NCBI RefSeq assembly: GCF_000821185.2
Contig: NZ_CP050855.1
Span: 2,170,001-2,234,000, forward strand
Source of the DNA: Serratia symbiotica
Lineage (GTDB): Bacteria; Pseudomonadota; Gammaproteobacteria; Enterobacterales; Enterobacteriaceae
Reading direction: 5' to 3'
DNA: 64,000 bases
Of this stretch, positions 12,086 through 23,007 are shown in pieces (within the stretch, counting starts at the first letter, position 1; each line of letters begins with the position of its first letter). The notes below the pieces were generated by a model. It saw only the letters and a program-made list of their open reading frames with translations, made no database searches and was not told the origin of the DNA. Made by a program: the position numbers and the translations under genes.

Positions 12086-12304
12086 GTTCACCGCTGGGCC
12101 AGGCAACTTCACGCCCTCTCAGCAATTCAGCTTCGACAAGCTGCTTATCGTTGCGGACGGCGTTGTTCTCAACGTCGGCGTCACCACCTGCAACGAGTTG
12201 CTCAGTACGATTTAAGCGCCGTTGATACGCTGATCACCGATAAAAACATCAACTCCGGCTATCTTGCCGCGCTACAGTCGGAAGGCATTAATATTATTTG
12301 GTAG
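12086..12304 (+). pseudogene. Fragment resembling the C-terminus of a DeoR-family regulator
   Basis: YDLSAVDTLITDKNINSGYL followed by AALQSEGINIIW-stop has the LxxxDxLITDxxI...L...GxxII pattern of the effector-domain end of DeoR-family repressors. The preceding bases (FDKLLIVADGVVLNVGVTT in another frame) may belong to the same gene. In E. coli a DeoR-type regulator (gatR) lies in this region. The assignment is tentative, because only about 70 residues in two frames are available. Confidence 0.35.
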
Positions 12305-12586
12305 GAAAGCGCGATGAGTAACACCAACGCCCTGCTCACCTTCACCCACGAAACGTTGGAGATTGAACTGACCAAAGCGCAAACCTGCTAGCTCGGCTGA
12401 ATGGCAATGCTGTCTGCGCCTGTGAACGGCTGCGGCAAAGCGGCCCGCGCTGAAGCTGAACCGTGCGCCGAAACGGCGTAGTGAAGTGTGTTTGTCCTGT
12501 CATGCCCTTTTCCCTTGGTGAATTCTCATGGCATCCGGATAGCGCTACGCCTGGATCTCACCAGACTACAATGATGGCAAAAGGGT
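12305..12586. other. Unassigned stretch between fbaB scars and thiD
   Basis: An ATG at 12314 opens a frame of only 25 codons (MSNTNALLTFTHETLEIELT...) before a stop, preceded by GAAAGCGCG. I do not recognise it. The rest has no open frame of note and is probably decayed sequence. Confidence 0.3.
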
Positions 12587-12589
12587 AAT

Positions 12590-13390
12590 TCACCACCAGG
12601 CGTGGAAGTGATGCAGCGGCCCGATACCACGCCCCACCTCTAGCGTATCCGCTTGCTGCAATGCCTGTTGCAGATAATCCTTGGCCGCCACCACCGTTGT
12701 AGCCCAATCTTCATGACGTGGGCGCAACGCAGCCAGCGCAGCCGATAGCGTGCAGCCAGTACCATGCGTATGGCTGGTGGCGACACGCGGTGCACTAAAG
12801 CGCTGCTCTCTGTCTGCGGTAAACAGCCAGTCTGGGCTTTCTTCCTCGTTCAGATGCCCCCCTTTCATCAACACTGCCTGGCAGCCCATCGCCATCAGCG
12901 CCCGCCCCTGTTGGCGCATTTGCTGTTCATTTTCCGCCGGGCTACAGGCCAGCAACGCTGCTGCCTCTGGCAGATTAGGCGTGATTAACGAGACCAGCGG
13001 CATCAGTTCACGGCGGATCGAGGCCACCGCCTCTGGTGCCAACAACGGATCGCCGCTTTTCGCCAGCATCACCGTGTCCAACACCACGAACACTGGTCGG
13101 TAGTGACGCAACCGCTCAGCGACCCTTTCGACGACATTGGCATTGGCCAGCATGCCAATCTTGGCGCTGTCGATGCGCACGTCACTGAACACAGAATCTA
13201 ACTGGGCAGCGACGAACGCCGGATCGATGTTATACACCGACTGAACGCCGCAGGTATTTTGCGCCACCAGCGCAGTGATCACCGAGGTGCCATAAGCGCC
13301 CAGTGCCGAGAACACTTTCAGGTCAGCCTGAATGCCAGCACCACCACTGGGATCGGTACCAGCAATAGTTAATGCGTTAATGCGCTTCAT
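12590..13390 (-). CDS. thiD: Hydroxymethylpyrimidine (phosphate) kinase ThiD
   Basis: A 266-residue ribokinase-fold enzyme that phosphorylates HMP and HMP-P to HMP-PP for thiamin synthesis. The family start MKRINALTIAGTDPSGGAGI and the anion-hole motif HTHGTGCTLSAALA near the C-terminus are intact. The start at 13390 is chosen because it matches the family; the frame is open 36 codons further upstream. That upstream extension contains GSVAPAFIKGQYLL, which faintly resembles the end of ThiM. ThiM is the usual partner upstream and is otherwise missing. Confidence 0.94.
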   Translation of the reverse strand: MKRINALTIAGTDPSGGAGIQADLKVFSALGAYGTSVITALVAQNTCGVQSVYNIDPAFVAAQLDSVFSDVRIDSAKIGMLANANVVERVAERLRHYRPVFVVLDTVMLAKSGDPLLAPEAVASIRRELMPLVSLITPNLPEAAALLACSPAENEQQMRQQGRALMAMGCQAVLMKGGHLNEEESPDWLFTADREQRFSAPRVATSHTHGTGCTLSAALAALRPRHEDWATTVVAAKDYLQQALQQADTLEVGRGIGPLHHFHAWW

Positions 13391-13600
13391 TGCAAAATCC
13401 TCCATGTGCAGCAGGTACTGGCCTTTGATAAAGGCCGGGGCAACACTGCCCAGCGAGACGCCTGCCAAAATCAGGCCCGGTGACGAGATACGAATCATAC
13501 ACGGTGATCAAATCATCAGGCTTAGGTACCACCCTCACAAAGCGATTTAACCTTGGTGTCAAACACCCCAGAACGTGTTGTATTTGATAATTTGTGTGAT

Positions 13601-13830
13601 TCATAGACATCGTTTCAATTTTCTCAGCTCAGGTTCAAGCTTGTCGTTCTGTTCTTGTATATGGTCTTCTCCGGGCTGATAGCTTGCCTGAACGGCATCA
13701 GAGTATGGTGTTGCTCAGCAAGTTCGAAGTGGCGCTACATCGGCGTTTTACCGTTGTGAGCGCTATGAGGACGTTCCCAATGGTAGCCGTGTTGCCATTA
13801 TGCCAGTAAATCCTTGCTGCCTGCGATCTA
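13601..13830 (-). pseudogene. Remnant of an IS481-type transposase C-terminus
   Basis: On the minus strand the codons give HWERPHSAHNGKTPM, then, after a stop and a frameshift, SDAVQASYQPGEDHIQEQND and a tail ELRKLKRCL-stop ending at 13601. The motif (Y/H)xWxRPHSALNGKTPxER...YxP...KLKRCL is the standard C-terminal end of IS481-family integrase-core transposases. Upstream codons around 13830 (GSKDLLA) fit as well. Stops and frameshifts make it non-functional. Confidence 0.7.
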
Positions 13831-13839
13831 CTCTGACAC

Positions 13840-14126
13840 TATCCTGCTGCATCACCGATGACAGATTTCACCCTACCCTCTACCTGGGTGGCCCGGTGAT
13901 TAAGTACGATCTTTCCCGCGCACTGAAAGCCACCGGCATTAATAGCTCTACACCCTGTCAGTACACTTTGCAAAAATGCGTGGCGGGATGTGTCGCTATA
14001 AGAAAGCCCGCCCTGTTCAGAGGCGAATTGGTTGGGGCGTGGTAATATTATTTCTGCGCACCCTCTTCCATGTGCTGATGCATCTTCTCGTTTCATGCCG
14101 GTGAGGATATGAGTTTGCTGCTCTTC
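13840..14126. other. Unassigned decayed sequence
   Basis: Short frames on both strands; the plus-strand frame with YLGGPVIKYDLSRALKATGI looks protein-like but I cannot place it. It is bounded by an IS481-type remnant on the left and a MITE-like repeat on the right. Confidence 0.3.
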
Positions 14127-14277
14127 TTAGAACCTATCCCATTAGGCGATTCTATTTGCCATTTTAGCCCTGGGCAGTACTCACCATCTTCACGGACTCT
14201 CTGTATGCTCCGGTTATTGCGCGCTGTCCCTGTCCAAACAGGCTGCAACAATGTACGCCTACTGGGATAGGTTCTTA
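14127..14277 (+). repeat. MITE-like repeat, copy B
   Basis: About 151 bp with terminal inverted repeats TTAGAACCTATCCCATTAGGC and GCCTACTGGGATAGGTTCTTA. Its reverse complement aligns to copy A at 9568-9706 over the full length. It ends one base before the stop codon of the adjacent leftward peptidase gene. Confidence 0.88.
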
Positions 14278-14278
14278 T

Positions 14279-15268
14279 TTATATTCCAGCTTGATTTAAC
14301 TGGCAATACTCTTCATCTTTTTCACATTTGATGCTCATTTTTCCTCTCAAAATAAATGGATTATTTGTTTTTCCATGTCCAAAGTATGGATAGTAGTAAA
14401 CAGGGATCTTTGTTTTTTCCGCAAACCCTTTGATTACAGTTTTAAAAATGAGTCTTTCTTCGTCACTTGCTGATAAAGTATAGAATTGCCCAAATATAAT
14501 CGCTTTGGGTTTAAATTCACGTTTATAAAGAATTTGATTTAATGTACGATCAAGTTGCTTGTAAGTTACCCCTGTATCTTCCATCAATAATATCTGATTT
14601 GGTAAGTATTTCTCATATTCAGTAGAAAAGAAAGACTGAAGCAATGTAAGATTCCCTCCCCCCAGCACCCCCGAAACGCCAGATTCAGCCTGTGAATTAA
14701 GGGGAATAATGCCGTTATATGAAACACCTTTTTTTATAGCTTCAAAAACCTGATCAAAGTTATTATTCATACTTATCCTTTCATGTTCCACGCCATTATA
14801 AATATCTTTATTATAAGCAGCAACAATTCCATGCACACTTTTCCAACCAATATAGTTATTCAAAAAATAATGGATTGCAGTTACGTCACTGAACCCGATA
14901 ATTACTTTTTCCTTACTTTTCTTTATGCCTTCACTATTTTTATAAAGATAGGGGAAAATATTGATGGCTCCAGAACCTCCCCTGACAAACCATAAATATT
15001 TAACATTATCATCAGTCAGCGCATTAATTATATTTTTACCTCTTTCTTTATCGGTATTTACATATCCAAAATCTGATATTTGCTGATTGAGGTATTTTGT
15101 TTCTACAGTGTAACCTTTACTTTTCAAAAACGCTGAAATCTTAGGAATAGAACTTTCATCGTAAGCTGAAGAGCTTGAAATCAAATAAATTACTTTCCCA
15201 TTATCCGCCAAACACTCAAAAGAAATGAGAAAAAAAAATACTTGAATAAGCCTACATAAACTAGTCAT
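14279..15268 (-). CDS. Exported S66-family peptidase (LD-carboxypeptidase / MccF-like)
   Basis: A 329-residue protein of the S66 serine peptidase family, which contains LD-carboxypeptidase A (murein tetrapeptide trimming) and MccF (microcin C immunity). The Ser-Glu-His triad can be placed: Ser127 in GFSDVT, Glu230 in LLMEDTG and His298 in YFGHGKTNNPF; GGNLTLLQS is also typical. Unlike cytoplasmic LdcA and MccF, it begins with a hydrophobic signal peptide (LIQVFFFLISFECLA, residues 7-21), so export to the periplasm is inferred. The gene is far richer in A and T than its neighbours and lies between a MITE, IS remnants and an integrase remnant, suggesting horizontal acquisition. Substrate unknown. 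Confidence 0.85.
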   Translation of the reverse strand: MTSLCRLIQVFFFLISFECLADNGKVIYLISSSSAYDESSIPKISAFLKSKGYTVETKYLNQQISDFGYVNTDKERGKNIINALTDDNVKYLWFVRGGSGAINIFPYLYKNSEGIKKSKEKVIIGFSDVTAIHYFLNNYIGWKSVHGIVAAYNKDIYNGVEHERISMNNNFDQVFEAIKKGVSYNGIIPLNSQAESGVSGVLGGGNLTLLQSFFSTEYEKYLPNQILLMEDTGVTYKQLDRTLNQILYKREFKPKAIIFGQFYTLSASDEERLIFKTVIKGFAEKTKIPVYYYPYFGHGKTNNPFILRGKMSIKCEKDEEYCQLNQAGI

Positions 15269-15354
15269 ATTTTACCATCCATATCATTTTTATCACCTGG
15301 TTCTTCTCTATCAAAATTTAACGATAAACTCAATATTTACTCGATTTTTTGGTC

Positions 15355-15897
15355 GTGACGCAGACTGAGTGGTAATGATTGATGGTCAGATCCCCCCCAA
15401 TGAGCTTATCGTGCATTTCTTCTGACTTCGAGAAATAGATAGTCCTGCGGGCCAGTCGTTTAAGATGGGTTCGCAAATTGAGATTATGCCGCTCTATCCG
15501 CTGGGTATATTTTTGCTGATGACATGACTGGTTGAGGGCAGTAAAGTCCGGTAGACAGGCCAGGCGTCAGTCATGTAGAAAGCGATAGTAAACAAGCTCA
15601 GCAAAGCCAGAAGCCGCCGTAAAGTCAGCGCATTACGTGGCCCCAGTACATGCGTGAGGCCCCGCTTTCTGATGCGGTCATAAGCGTAGAATAACCAGCG
15701 TGGATGACCTTTATTCTGTACATAAGACCACTGTTCATCGGCTTCACAGCAAATAACGACTTCAACGCCGGGTTCAACGTTTTGTGCTACCTGATGTGGT
15801 TAAATGGCGGAGAACAGTATTGAGGCTTATCTTCATCGCGGCATCCGGAACCATTCATTGCCATATCAACAATGGTCTGATGGGTTTCGGGTTTAGC
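15355..15897 (-). mobile_element. Remnant of an IS1-type element (InsB and end of InsA)
   Basis: On the minus strand the codons give CCEADEQWSYVQNKGHPRWL, then FYAYDRIRKRGLTHVLGPRN and MTDAWPVY, the DDE-containing InsB pattern of IS1-family transposases. Further upstream (15800-15897) the InsA end is recognisable (CRDEDKP... / NGSGCRDE-like wording around IVDMAMNG). Frame breaks and loss of the outer ends make it defective. It has inserted into the integrase remnant at about 15897. Confidence 0.75.
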
Positions 15898-16215
15898 ACC
15901 GTTGTTATGTTTCATATAGCTGAAGGTAAAATCGTGAAATGTCTTCTCCCCTTTTCGTTTTGTTTTACTGTTACGCTTCTCTATAGCAGGCGATATTCCT
16001 GCATTTACGCGTTTTTTCGCTTCGAGTAGTTTTTCGCGCGCCTGCGCCAGAGAAATACCGTCACCATAGCGCCCACGACGCCCGTTAATTCGATAGTCAT
16101 AGCGAAATATCACCTATCCCTTGGGGGATACGGTTACATACAGGCCATCACGATCGACAACCTTATAAAGTTTTTCCAGCGCTTTAAGGTTTTTTAGTCT
16201 GGTATCGGTCAACAT
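15898..16215 (-). pseudogene. Phage/island tyrosine integrase, N-terminal remnant
   Basis: Reading leftward from an ATG at 16215: MLTDTRLKNLKALEKLYKVV, DRDGLYVTVSPKG, then a TAG stop, then VIFRYDYRINGRRGRYGDGI and SLAQAREKLLEAKKRVNAGI in the same frame. This is the arm-type DNA-binding domain (DUF4102) of P4-like tyrosine integrases. The in-frame stop and truncation by the IS1 remnant destroy it; the catalytic domain is absent. It begins about 225 bases from the 3' end of guaA, a known integration target. Confidence 0.8.
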
Positions 16216-16361
16216 TGGGCCACTCTTTATTGTGAAATTTTACCGTCACAACTGGCCTAAACCTGACGGTAAAATGGCCTGTAACACTGACAAAAAGATT
16301 CTTATACCGTCAGATTTACCGTTAAAAATAACCGATAGTACCTGATGGATATTAATGGCTA

Positions 16362-16394
16362 AAAATAAAAAAACCGCCTACAAATCAAGGCGGG
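16362..16394 (-). terminator. Terminator of guaA
   Basis: Stem CCGCCT / AGGCGG followed on the minus strand by seven T, about 45 bases after the guaA stop. Confidence 0.85.
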
Positions 16395-16439
16395 TAGTAT
16401 TATTTTGAATGGATATTAATCGTAGAAAACGCTCGCGGA

Positions 16440-18017
16440 TCATTCCCACTCAATGGTCGCTGGCGGTTTGCCACTGATGTCGTATACCACGCGGGAAATG
16501 CCGTTTACTTCGTTGATAATGCGGTTGGAGACGCGGCCGAGAAAGTCATAGGGTAGATGCGCCCACTGTGCGGTCATAAAGTCGATAGTTTCCACTGCGC
16601 GCAGTGAAACAACCCAGTCGTATTTACGGCCATCGCCCATTACGCCCACCGAACGTACCGGCAGGAATACGGTGAACGCCTGGCTCACCTTGTTATACAG
16701 GTCAGCGTTGTGCAACTCTTCAATGAAGATGGCATCTGCACGGCGCAGCAGGTCGCAATACTCTTTCTTCACTTCACCAAGCACGCGCACGCCCAGACCA
16801 GGCCCAGGGAATGGGTGCCGGTACAGCATATCGGACGGCAGGCCCAGTTCCAGACCGATCTTGCGCACTTCATCTTTGAACAGTTCTTTCAACGGTTCGA
16901 CCAGCCCCAGCTTCATCTCTTGCGGCAGGCCACCCACGTTGTGATGCGATTTGATCACATGCGCTTTGCCAGTGGCGGAAGCAGCGGATTCGATCACGTC
17001 CGGGTAAATGGTGCCCTGCGCCAACCATTTCACGTCGGATTGCTTGCAGGCTTCTTCGTCGAACACTTCCACGAACACGCGGCCAATGATCTTGCGCTTG
17101 GCTTCTGGTTCGTCAACGCCAGCCAACTCGCTCAGGAAGCGATTCTCCGCCGCCACATGCACGATATTCAAGCCGAAACCGTCGCCGAACATTTCCAGCA
17201 CCTGATCAGCTTCATTCAGGCGCAGCAAGCCGTTGTCGACGAAAACGCAGGTCAGACGTGTGCCAATGGCACGGTGCAGCAGCATCGCGGTTACAGAAGA
17301 GTCAACACCGCCGGACAGGCCGAGGATCACATGGTCTTCCCCCACTTGCTGGCGAATACGTTCAACCGCATCTTCAATGATGGTGGCCGGAGTCCACAGG
17401 GCTTCACATTGGCAAATGTCCAGAACAAAACGTTCTAGCATGCGCTGGCCCTGGTGGGTGTGAGTCACTTCCGGGTGGAACTGCACGCCGTAGAAACGTT
17501 TTTCTTCATTAGCCATAATGGCGAACGGGCAGCTATCGGTGCTGGCGATGGTCACGAAGTCAGATGGGATGGCAGTGACTTTGTCGCCGTGGCTCATCCA
17601 CACGTCCAATAGCGGTTTGCCCAGCGGGCTGGTGATGTCCTCGATGCCACGCAACAGCGCGCACTCATTGACGACTTCCACCTGCGCGTAGCCGAACTCA
17701 CGCTCGTTAGAACCCTGCACACAACCACCTAACTGCATCGCCATGGTCTGCATGCCGTAGCACACACCCAACACCGGCACATCGGCAGTAAACACGTACT
17801 CAGGGGCGCGCGGGCTGCCGTCTGCGGTGGTGCTTTCCGGGCCACCGGAAAGGATGATGCCGCTAGGATTGAATTCGCGGATCTGTTCTTCGTTCACATC
17901 CCAGGCCCATAGCTCACAGTAAACGCCGATTTCGCGCACGCGGCGGGCAATCAATTGGCTATATTGTGAACCGAAATCCAGAATAAGAATGCGATACTTA
18001 TGGATATTTTTTTTCAT
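16440..18017 (-). CDS. guaA: GMP synthase (glutamine-hydrolysing) GuaA
   Basis: A 525-residue enzyme that converts XMP to GMP with ATP and glutamine. N-terminal class I glutamine amidotransferase with catalytic Cys86 in GVCYGMQ and the VQFHPE His/Glu; the ATP-pyrophosphatase domain follows with LSGGVDSS (near residue 235); the C-terminal dimer domain ends PPATIEWE. Length equals E. coli GuaA. It is the second gene of the guaBA operon, about 130 bases after guaB. Its 3' end is a common attachment site for integrative elements, and integrase debris lies just beyond. Confidence 0.97.
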   Translation of the reverse strand: MKKNIHKYRILILDFGSQYSQLIARRVREIGVYCELWAWDVNEEQIREFNPSGIILSGGPESTTADGSPRAPEYVFTADVPVLGVCYGMQTMAMQLGGCVQGSNEREFGYAQVEVVNECALLRGIEDITSPLGKPLLDVWMSHGDKVTAIPSDFVTIASTDSCPFAIMANEEKRFYGVQFHPEVTHTHQGQRMLERFVLDICQCEALWTPATIIEDAVERIRQQVGEDHVILGLSGGVDSSVTAMLLHRAIGTRLTCVFVDNGLLRLNEADQVLEMFGDGFGLNIVHVAAENRFLSELAGVDEPEAKRKIIGRVFVEVFDEEACKQSDVKWLAQGTIYPDVIESAASATGKAHVIKSHHNVGGLPQEMKLGLVEPLKELFKDEVRKIGLELGLPSDMLYRHPFPGPGLGVRVLGEVKKEYCDLLRRADAIFIEELHNADLYNKVSQAFTVFLPVRSVGVMGDGRKYDWVVSLRAVETIDFMTAQWAHLPYDFLGRVSNRIINEVNGISRVVYDISGKPPATIEWE

Positions 18018-18149
18018 AATAAAGCGAATTCCAGCAACAAAAATAAAGGAAAAATCAAATCGTCTGGGGCAAGGCCCATCAGTAAGTTGTCACCCGCCGT
18101 ACCCTATACGCCGTTGACATTAAGTCCAATGAACCATGCCCCCTTGAAA

Positions 18150-19613
18150 TCAACCCATGCGGTAGTTCGGCGACTCTTTGGTGATGGTCACATCGTGTAC
18201 ATGGCTTTCCTGAATACCAGCGCCACTAATACGCACAAACTCTGCCTTGGTGCGCAGTTCGTCGATGGTGGCACAGCCAGTCAGACCCATGCAGGAGCGC
18301 AGCCCCCCCATCTGCTGATGCACGATGGCTTTCAGCATGCCTTTGTAGGCTACACGGCCTTCGATACCTTCTGGCACCAGTTTGTCGGCGGCGTTATCGG
18401 TTTGGAAGTAACGGTCAGAAGAACCTTTGGACATCGCACCCAGCGACCCCATGCCACGATAGGACTTGAACGAACGCCCCTGGTACAGCTCGATTTCACC
18501 CGGTGATTCTTCGGTACCTGCTAGCATGGAGCCAACCATCACGCAGGAGGCACCCGCCGCGATAGCCTTGGCGATGTCGCCAGAGAAACGGATGCCACCA
18601 TCGGCGATAACCGGGATACCGGTGCCTTCCAGCGCGTCAACCGCATCAGCGATGGCCGTGATCTGTGGTACGCCTACACCAGTGACGATGCGGGTGGTGC
18701 AGATAGAACCAGGGCCAATGCCCACTTTCACCGCGCTCACCCCCGCCTCAGCTAAGGCTTTGGCACCGGCGTCGGTGGCAACGTTGCCACCGACGATCGG
18801 CAAGTCGGGGTATTTGGCACGGGTTTCTCGAATACGTTGCAGCACACCTGCGGAGTGGCCGTGTGAGGAGTCGATCAGCAGCACGTCAACACCTGCGGCG
18901 ACCAGCGCATCAACGCGCTGTTCATTACCGGCACCCGCACCAACCGCCGCACCTACACGTAACCGGCCATGCTCGTCTTTACAGGCGTTGGGCTTGCGTT
19001 CTGCTTTCTGGAAGTCTTTAACGGTGATCATGCCCAGCAGGTGGAAGCTGTCATCCACCACCAGCGCTTTTTCAACGCGTTTTTCGTGCATTTTTTGTAG
19101 CACGATTTCGCGCGCTTCACCTTCTTTCACCGTGACCAGGCGTGCTTTCGGCGTCATCACTGCGGTGACCGGCTGGTTCAGATCGGTAACGAAGCGCACG
19201 TCGCGCCCGGTAATGATCCCCACTAACTCATTGTCTTCGGTAACAACCGGGTAACCAGCGAAGCCGTTGCGAGCAGTCAGCGTTTTAACTTCTTGTAAGG
19301 TGGTTGCTGGGGTGACGGTCTGTGGGTCGGTCACTACACCGCTTTCATGTTTCTTCACCCGGCTGACTTCTTCAGCCTGGCGTTCGATAGACATGTTTTT
19401 GTGAATAAAACCCAGGCCACCTTCCTGCGCCAGCGCGATAGCCAAGCTAGATTCGGTTACGGTATCCATGGCGGCGGACAACATAGGGATATTCAGGCGG
19501 ATATTTTTAGTCAGCTGCGTGCCGAGTTCTGCGGTATTAGGCAGAACCGTGGAATGGGCAGGAATCAGGAGTACATCGTCAAACGTCAACGCTTCTTTAA
19601 CAATACGTAGCAT
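18150..19613 (-). CDS. guaB: Inosine-5'-monophosphate dehydrogenase GuaB
   Basis: A 487-residue IMPDH catalysing the NAD-dependent oxidation of IMP to XMP, first committed step of GMP synthesis. The TIM barrel carries the catalytic loop GPGSICTTR with the nucleophilic Cys; tandem CBS domains are inserted at about residues 90-205; the flap region has GSSDRYFQ. The ATG at 19613 gives the family start [18 protein letters not shown]; the frame is open 18 codons upstream but that part is not conserved. Divergent from xseA. Confidence 0.97.
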   Translation of the reverse strand: MLRIVKEALTFDDVLLIPAHSTVLPNTAELGTQLTKNIRLNIPMLSAAMDTVTESSLAIALAQEGGLGFIHKNMSIERQAEEVSRVKKHESGVVTDPQTVTPATTLQEVKTLTARNGFAGYPVVTEDNELVGIITGRDVRFVTDLNQPVTAVMTPKARLVTVKEGEAREIVLQKMHEKRVEKALVVDDSFHLLGMITVKDFQKAERKPNACKDEHGRLRVGAAVGAGAGNEQRVDALVAAGVDVLLIDSSHGHSAGVLQRIRETRAKYPDLPIVGGNVATDAGAKALAEAGVSAVKVGIGPGSICTTRIVTGVGVPQITAIADAVDALEGTGIPVIADGGIRFSGDIAKAIAAGASCVMVGSMLAGTEESPGEIELYQGRSFKSYRGMGSLGAMSKGSSDRYFQTDNAADKLVPEGIEGRVAYKGMLKAIVHQQMGGLRSCMGLTGCATIDELRTKAEFVRISGAGIQESHVHDVTITKESPNYRMG

Positions 19614-19675
19614 GGGCAATATCTCACCAGGGTGGGCTGTGAAAGGGATAAAATATTGCCGTGGCATTATACAGA

Positions 19676-19691
19676 GCGTAATCGGTTGCCT
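19676..19691 (-). promoter_or_regulatory. Candidate PurR box upstream of guaB
   Basis: AGGCAACCGATTACGC on the minus strand matches the PurR consensus ACGCAAACGTTTTCGT at 11 of 16 positions. It lies 63-78 bases before the guaB start, and guaBA is a known PurR target, but the match is moderate. Confidence 0.45.
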
Positions 19692-19783
19692 CCAGCACTT
19701 TCTTGCAAAAACCCTTGATTACCTTTTTTAGCCATGTAGTATCGGGCAATTGAGTGCTTGTTTTAAGATTTGATTTGGATCAC

Positions 19784-21184
19784 ATGTCGCTAGCTCCCCC
19801 ACCGTCCATTTTTACCGTAAGCCGCTTAAATCAGGCTGTTCGACAACTGCTGGAAATGGAAATGGGGCAGATATGGATCTCTGCTGAAATCTCCAACTTT
19901 TCCCAGCCAACATCCGGCCACTGGTATTTCACCTTGAAAGACGATTGCGCGCAGGTGCGCTGTGCGATGTTCCGCAACAGCAACCGCCGTACCACTTTCC
20001 GGCCGCAGAACGGCCAGCAGGTTCTGGTGCGCGCCAGCATCACCCTATACGAACTGCGTGGCGATTATCAACTGATCGCCGAGAGTATGCAGCCTGCCGG
20101 CAACGGCCTGTTGCAACAGCAGTTCGATCAACTAAAGCAGCACCTGAGCGACGAAGGTTTATTCGACCCACAGTTCAAACAGCCACTGCCTAGCCCAGCC
20201 AAATGCGTTGGGGTGATCACCTCCGCCAACGGCGCGGCGTTGCATGATATCTTGCAGGTGCTGCAACGGCGTGATCCTTCACTGCCGATCATTATTTACC
20301 CCACCTCAGTGCAGGGCGAGGACGCGCCAATGCAGGTGGTGCGCGCCATCGAAACCGCCAACCGCCGTGATGAATGCGATGTGCTGATCGTTGGCCGGGG
20401 TGGAGGTTCGCTGGAAGATCTGTGGAGTTTCAATGATGAACGCGTAGCACGCGCGATATTCGCCAGCCAGATCCCGATCGTCAGCGCAGTCGGCCATGAA
20501 ACCGATGTGACTATCGTCGACTTTGTCGCCGATCTGCGTGCGCCGACCCCTTCCGCTGCCGCTGAACTGGTCAGCCGCAATCAGCTTGAGCTAGTGCGTC
20601 AGTTGCAGTCGCAGCAACAACGGTTGGAAATGGCGATGGATTACTATCTGGTCCGGCGTCAACAGCAGTTCACACGCATTCACCACCGTTTGCAGCAGCA
20701 ACATCCGCACCTGCGGCTGGCGCGCCAGCAGACGCTGCTGTTCAAATTACAACGCCGTCTGGAAGAGGGCACGCAAAATCAGTTGCGCATGGCCTCGCAG
20801 CGCAACGAACGCGCCCAGCAACAGTTGGCGCAGATACAGCCGCAGAACCACATTCACCGCTATCAACAGCGTGTGCAACAGCAGGAGTACCGCTTACAGC
20901 AGGCGCTGGATCGCCAGCTCAATGCTTACCGCCAGCGCTTCGGCATGGCCTGTAGCCAGCTTGAAGCGGTCAGCCCGCTGGCGACGCTGGCGCGCGGCTA
21001 TAGCGTGACACAAACCCCATGCGGCAAGCTGCTGAAAAGCACCAAACAGGCTCAACTCGGCGAACGGCTAGAAACCCGTTTACTTGATGGCTGGATAGAA
21101 AGTGAGGTGAAGAGCATCACCACCGCTAAAACTCGCGATCCAATGAGGCTGTTTGAGCGCAATATTGATTCGTCCAATCGATAA
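19784..21184 (+). CDS. xseA: Exodeoxyribonuclease VII large subunit XseA
   Basis: A 466-residue catalytic subunit of exonuclease VII, which degrades single-stranded DNA in mismatch repair and turnover. An N-terminal OB fold ([16 protein letters not shown]... HWYFTLKDD), the catalytic core with [15 protein letters not shown] and [14 protein letters not shown], and the long glutamine-rich coiled coil (residues about 275-400) are all present; the conserved end [10 protein letters not shown] ... WIESEV is followed by a lineage-specific tail. The ATG at 19784 is preferred over one 10 codons upstream, as it fits the family start. Divergent from guaB. The downstream yfgJ of E. coli is absent. Confidence 0.96.
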   Translation: MSLAPPPSIFTVSRLNQAVRQLLEMEMGQIWISAEISNFSQPTSGHWYFTLKDDCAQVRCAMFRNSNRRTTFRPQNGQQVLVRASITLYELRGDYQLIAESMQPAGNGLLQQQFDQLKQHLSDEGLFDPQFKQPLPSPAKCVGVITSANGAALHDILQVLQRRDPSLPIIIYPTSVQGEDAPMQVVRAIETANRRDECDVLIVGRGGGSLEDLWSFNDERVARAIFASQIPIVSAVGHETDVTIVDFVADLRAPTPSAAAELVSRNQLELVRQLQSQQQRLEMAMDYYLVRRQQQFTRIHHRLQQQHPHLRLARQQTLLFKLQRRLEEGTQNQLRMASQRNERAQQQLAQIQPQNHIHRYQQRVQQQEYRLQQALDRQLNAYRQRFGMACSQLEAVSPLATLARGYSVTQTPCGKLLKSTKQAQLGERLETRLLDGWIESEVKSITTAKTRDPMRLFERNIDSSNR

Positions 21185-21563
21185 CCTCTCAGCCCTTTCG
21201 ATAGAATATGGGGGCAGTATTACTAACGCCCACTTTGCACTGATTATTTTTTCTTCAGGTGAATAGTAAGAAAGCGATTTTTCACTTGATTTAAAAGGAT
21301 TTTTTAATTTAACAATTGTTTTGAGTACACCCCGGTGTACACGAAAAATGAAAGTACTAACCAATCCCGTACAATTATTAATCAATGAAAATTATTTCAT
21401 CCTAAGAATATCAGTGATGAAAATCACTATCCGTTATCAAGCTGGTGGGGGAGTGGCCTCTCACCCAATTAACAATATGCTATTAGTGAGGTTAGCGGCG
21501 CGGCACTGGCTTGAGGAAGGGCTGAACGTCGCGTTTTGTCGCAATGGCGGAAGCTCTCTGAAC
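21185..21563. other. Intergenic stretch between xseA and IS copy 2
   Basis: AT-rich, no recognised gene. It contains a 16-bp near-palindrome GTACACCCCGGTGTAC (21325-21340) and, at about 21410-21560, a short frame reading MKITIRYQAGGGVASHPIN that is cut by the insertion sequence. I cannot identify it. Confidence 0.35.
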
Positions 21564-21571
21564 TGTAGTGG

Positions 21572-22740
<1,169 letters not shown>

Positions 22741-22943
22741 TGAAGCACCTGTAATGTCCTGAGGTGAGCATATCACCTCTGTTCAGGTGGCCAAATTCAG
22801 TGTGCCACTACATACCCAATGCGGGCTTGATCATGAATGAGTACTCATCTTTGTACCCAAAAACAAAGCAAAACCTACTGAGTACACACATGGGTACAAC
22901 TGAATGATGAGCTGTAATGCGTCGTTGTAATAGTCCTTGATAA

Positions 22944-22970
22944 CAAAAAAGCCCGACACAATGCGGGCTT
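22944..22970 (-). terminator. Terminator of der
   Basis: Stem AGCCCG / CGGGCT with an 8-base loop and a six-T run on the minus strand, about 40 bases past the der stop. Confidence 0.85.
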
Positions 22971-23007
22971 CTGGACTTTTCGAAAGCTGATGATTCTTAG
23001 TAAATCA

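Noticed and set aside
13499..13600. TPP riboswitch upstream of thiD
   Set aside because: GGTGGTACC...CCTGATGA looked suggestive, but the CTGAGA and GGATAATGCCAGCG elements are absent.
16710..17438. A 242-codon plus-strand frame across guaA
   Set aside because: It is antisense to a fully conserved enzyme, and its composition (His/Gln-rich) is that of a reverse-complement shadow.
18466..19254. A 262-codon plus-strand frame inside guaB
   Set aside because: Ser/Thr/Pro-rich translation of the opposite strand of a conserved gene.
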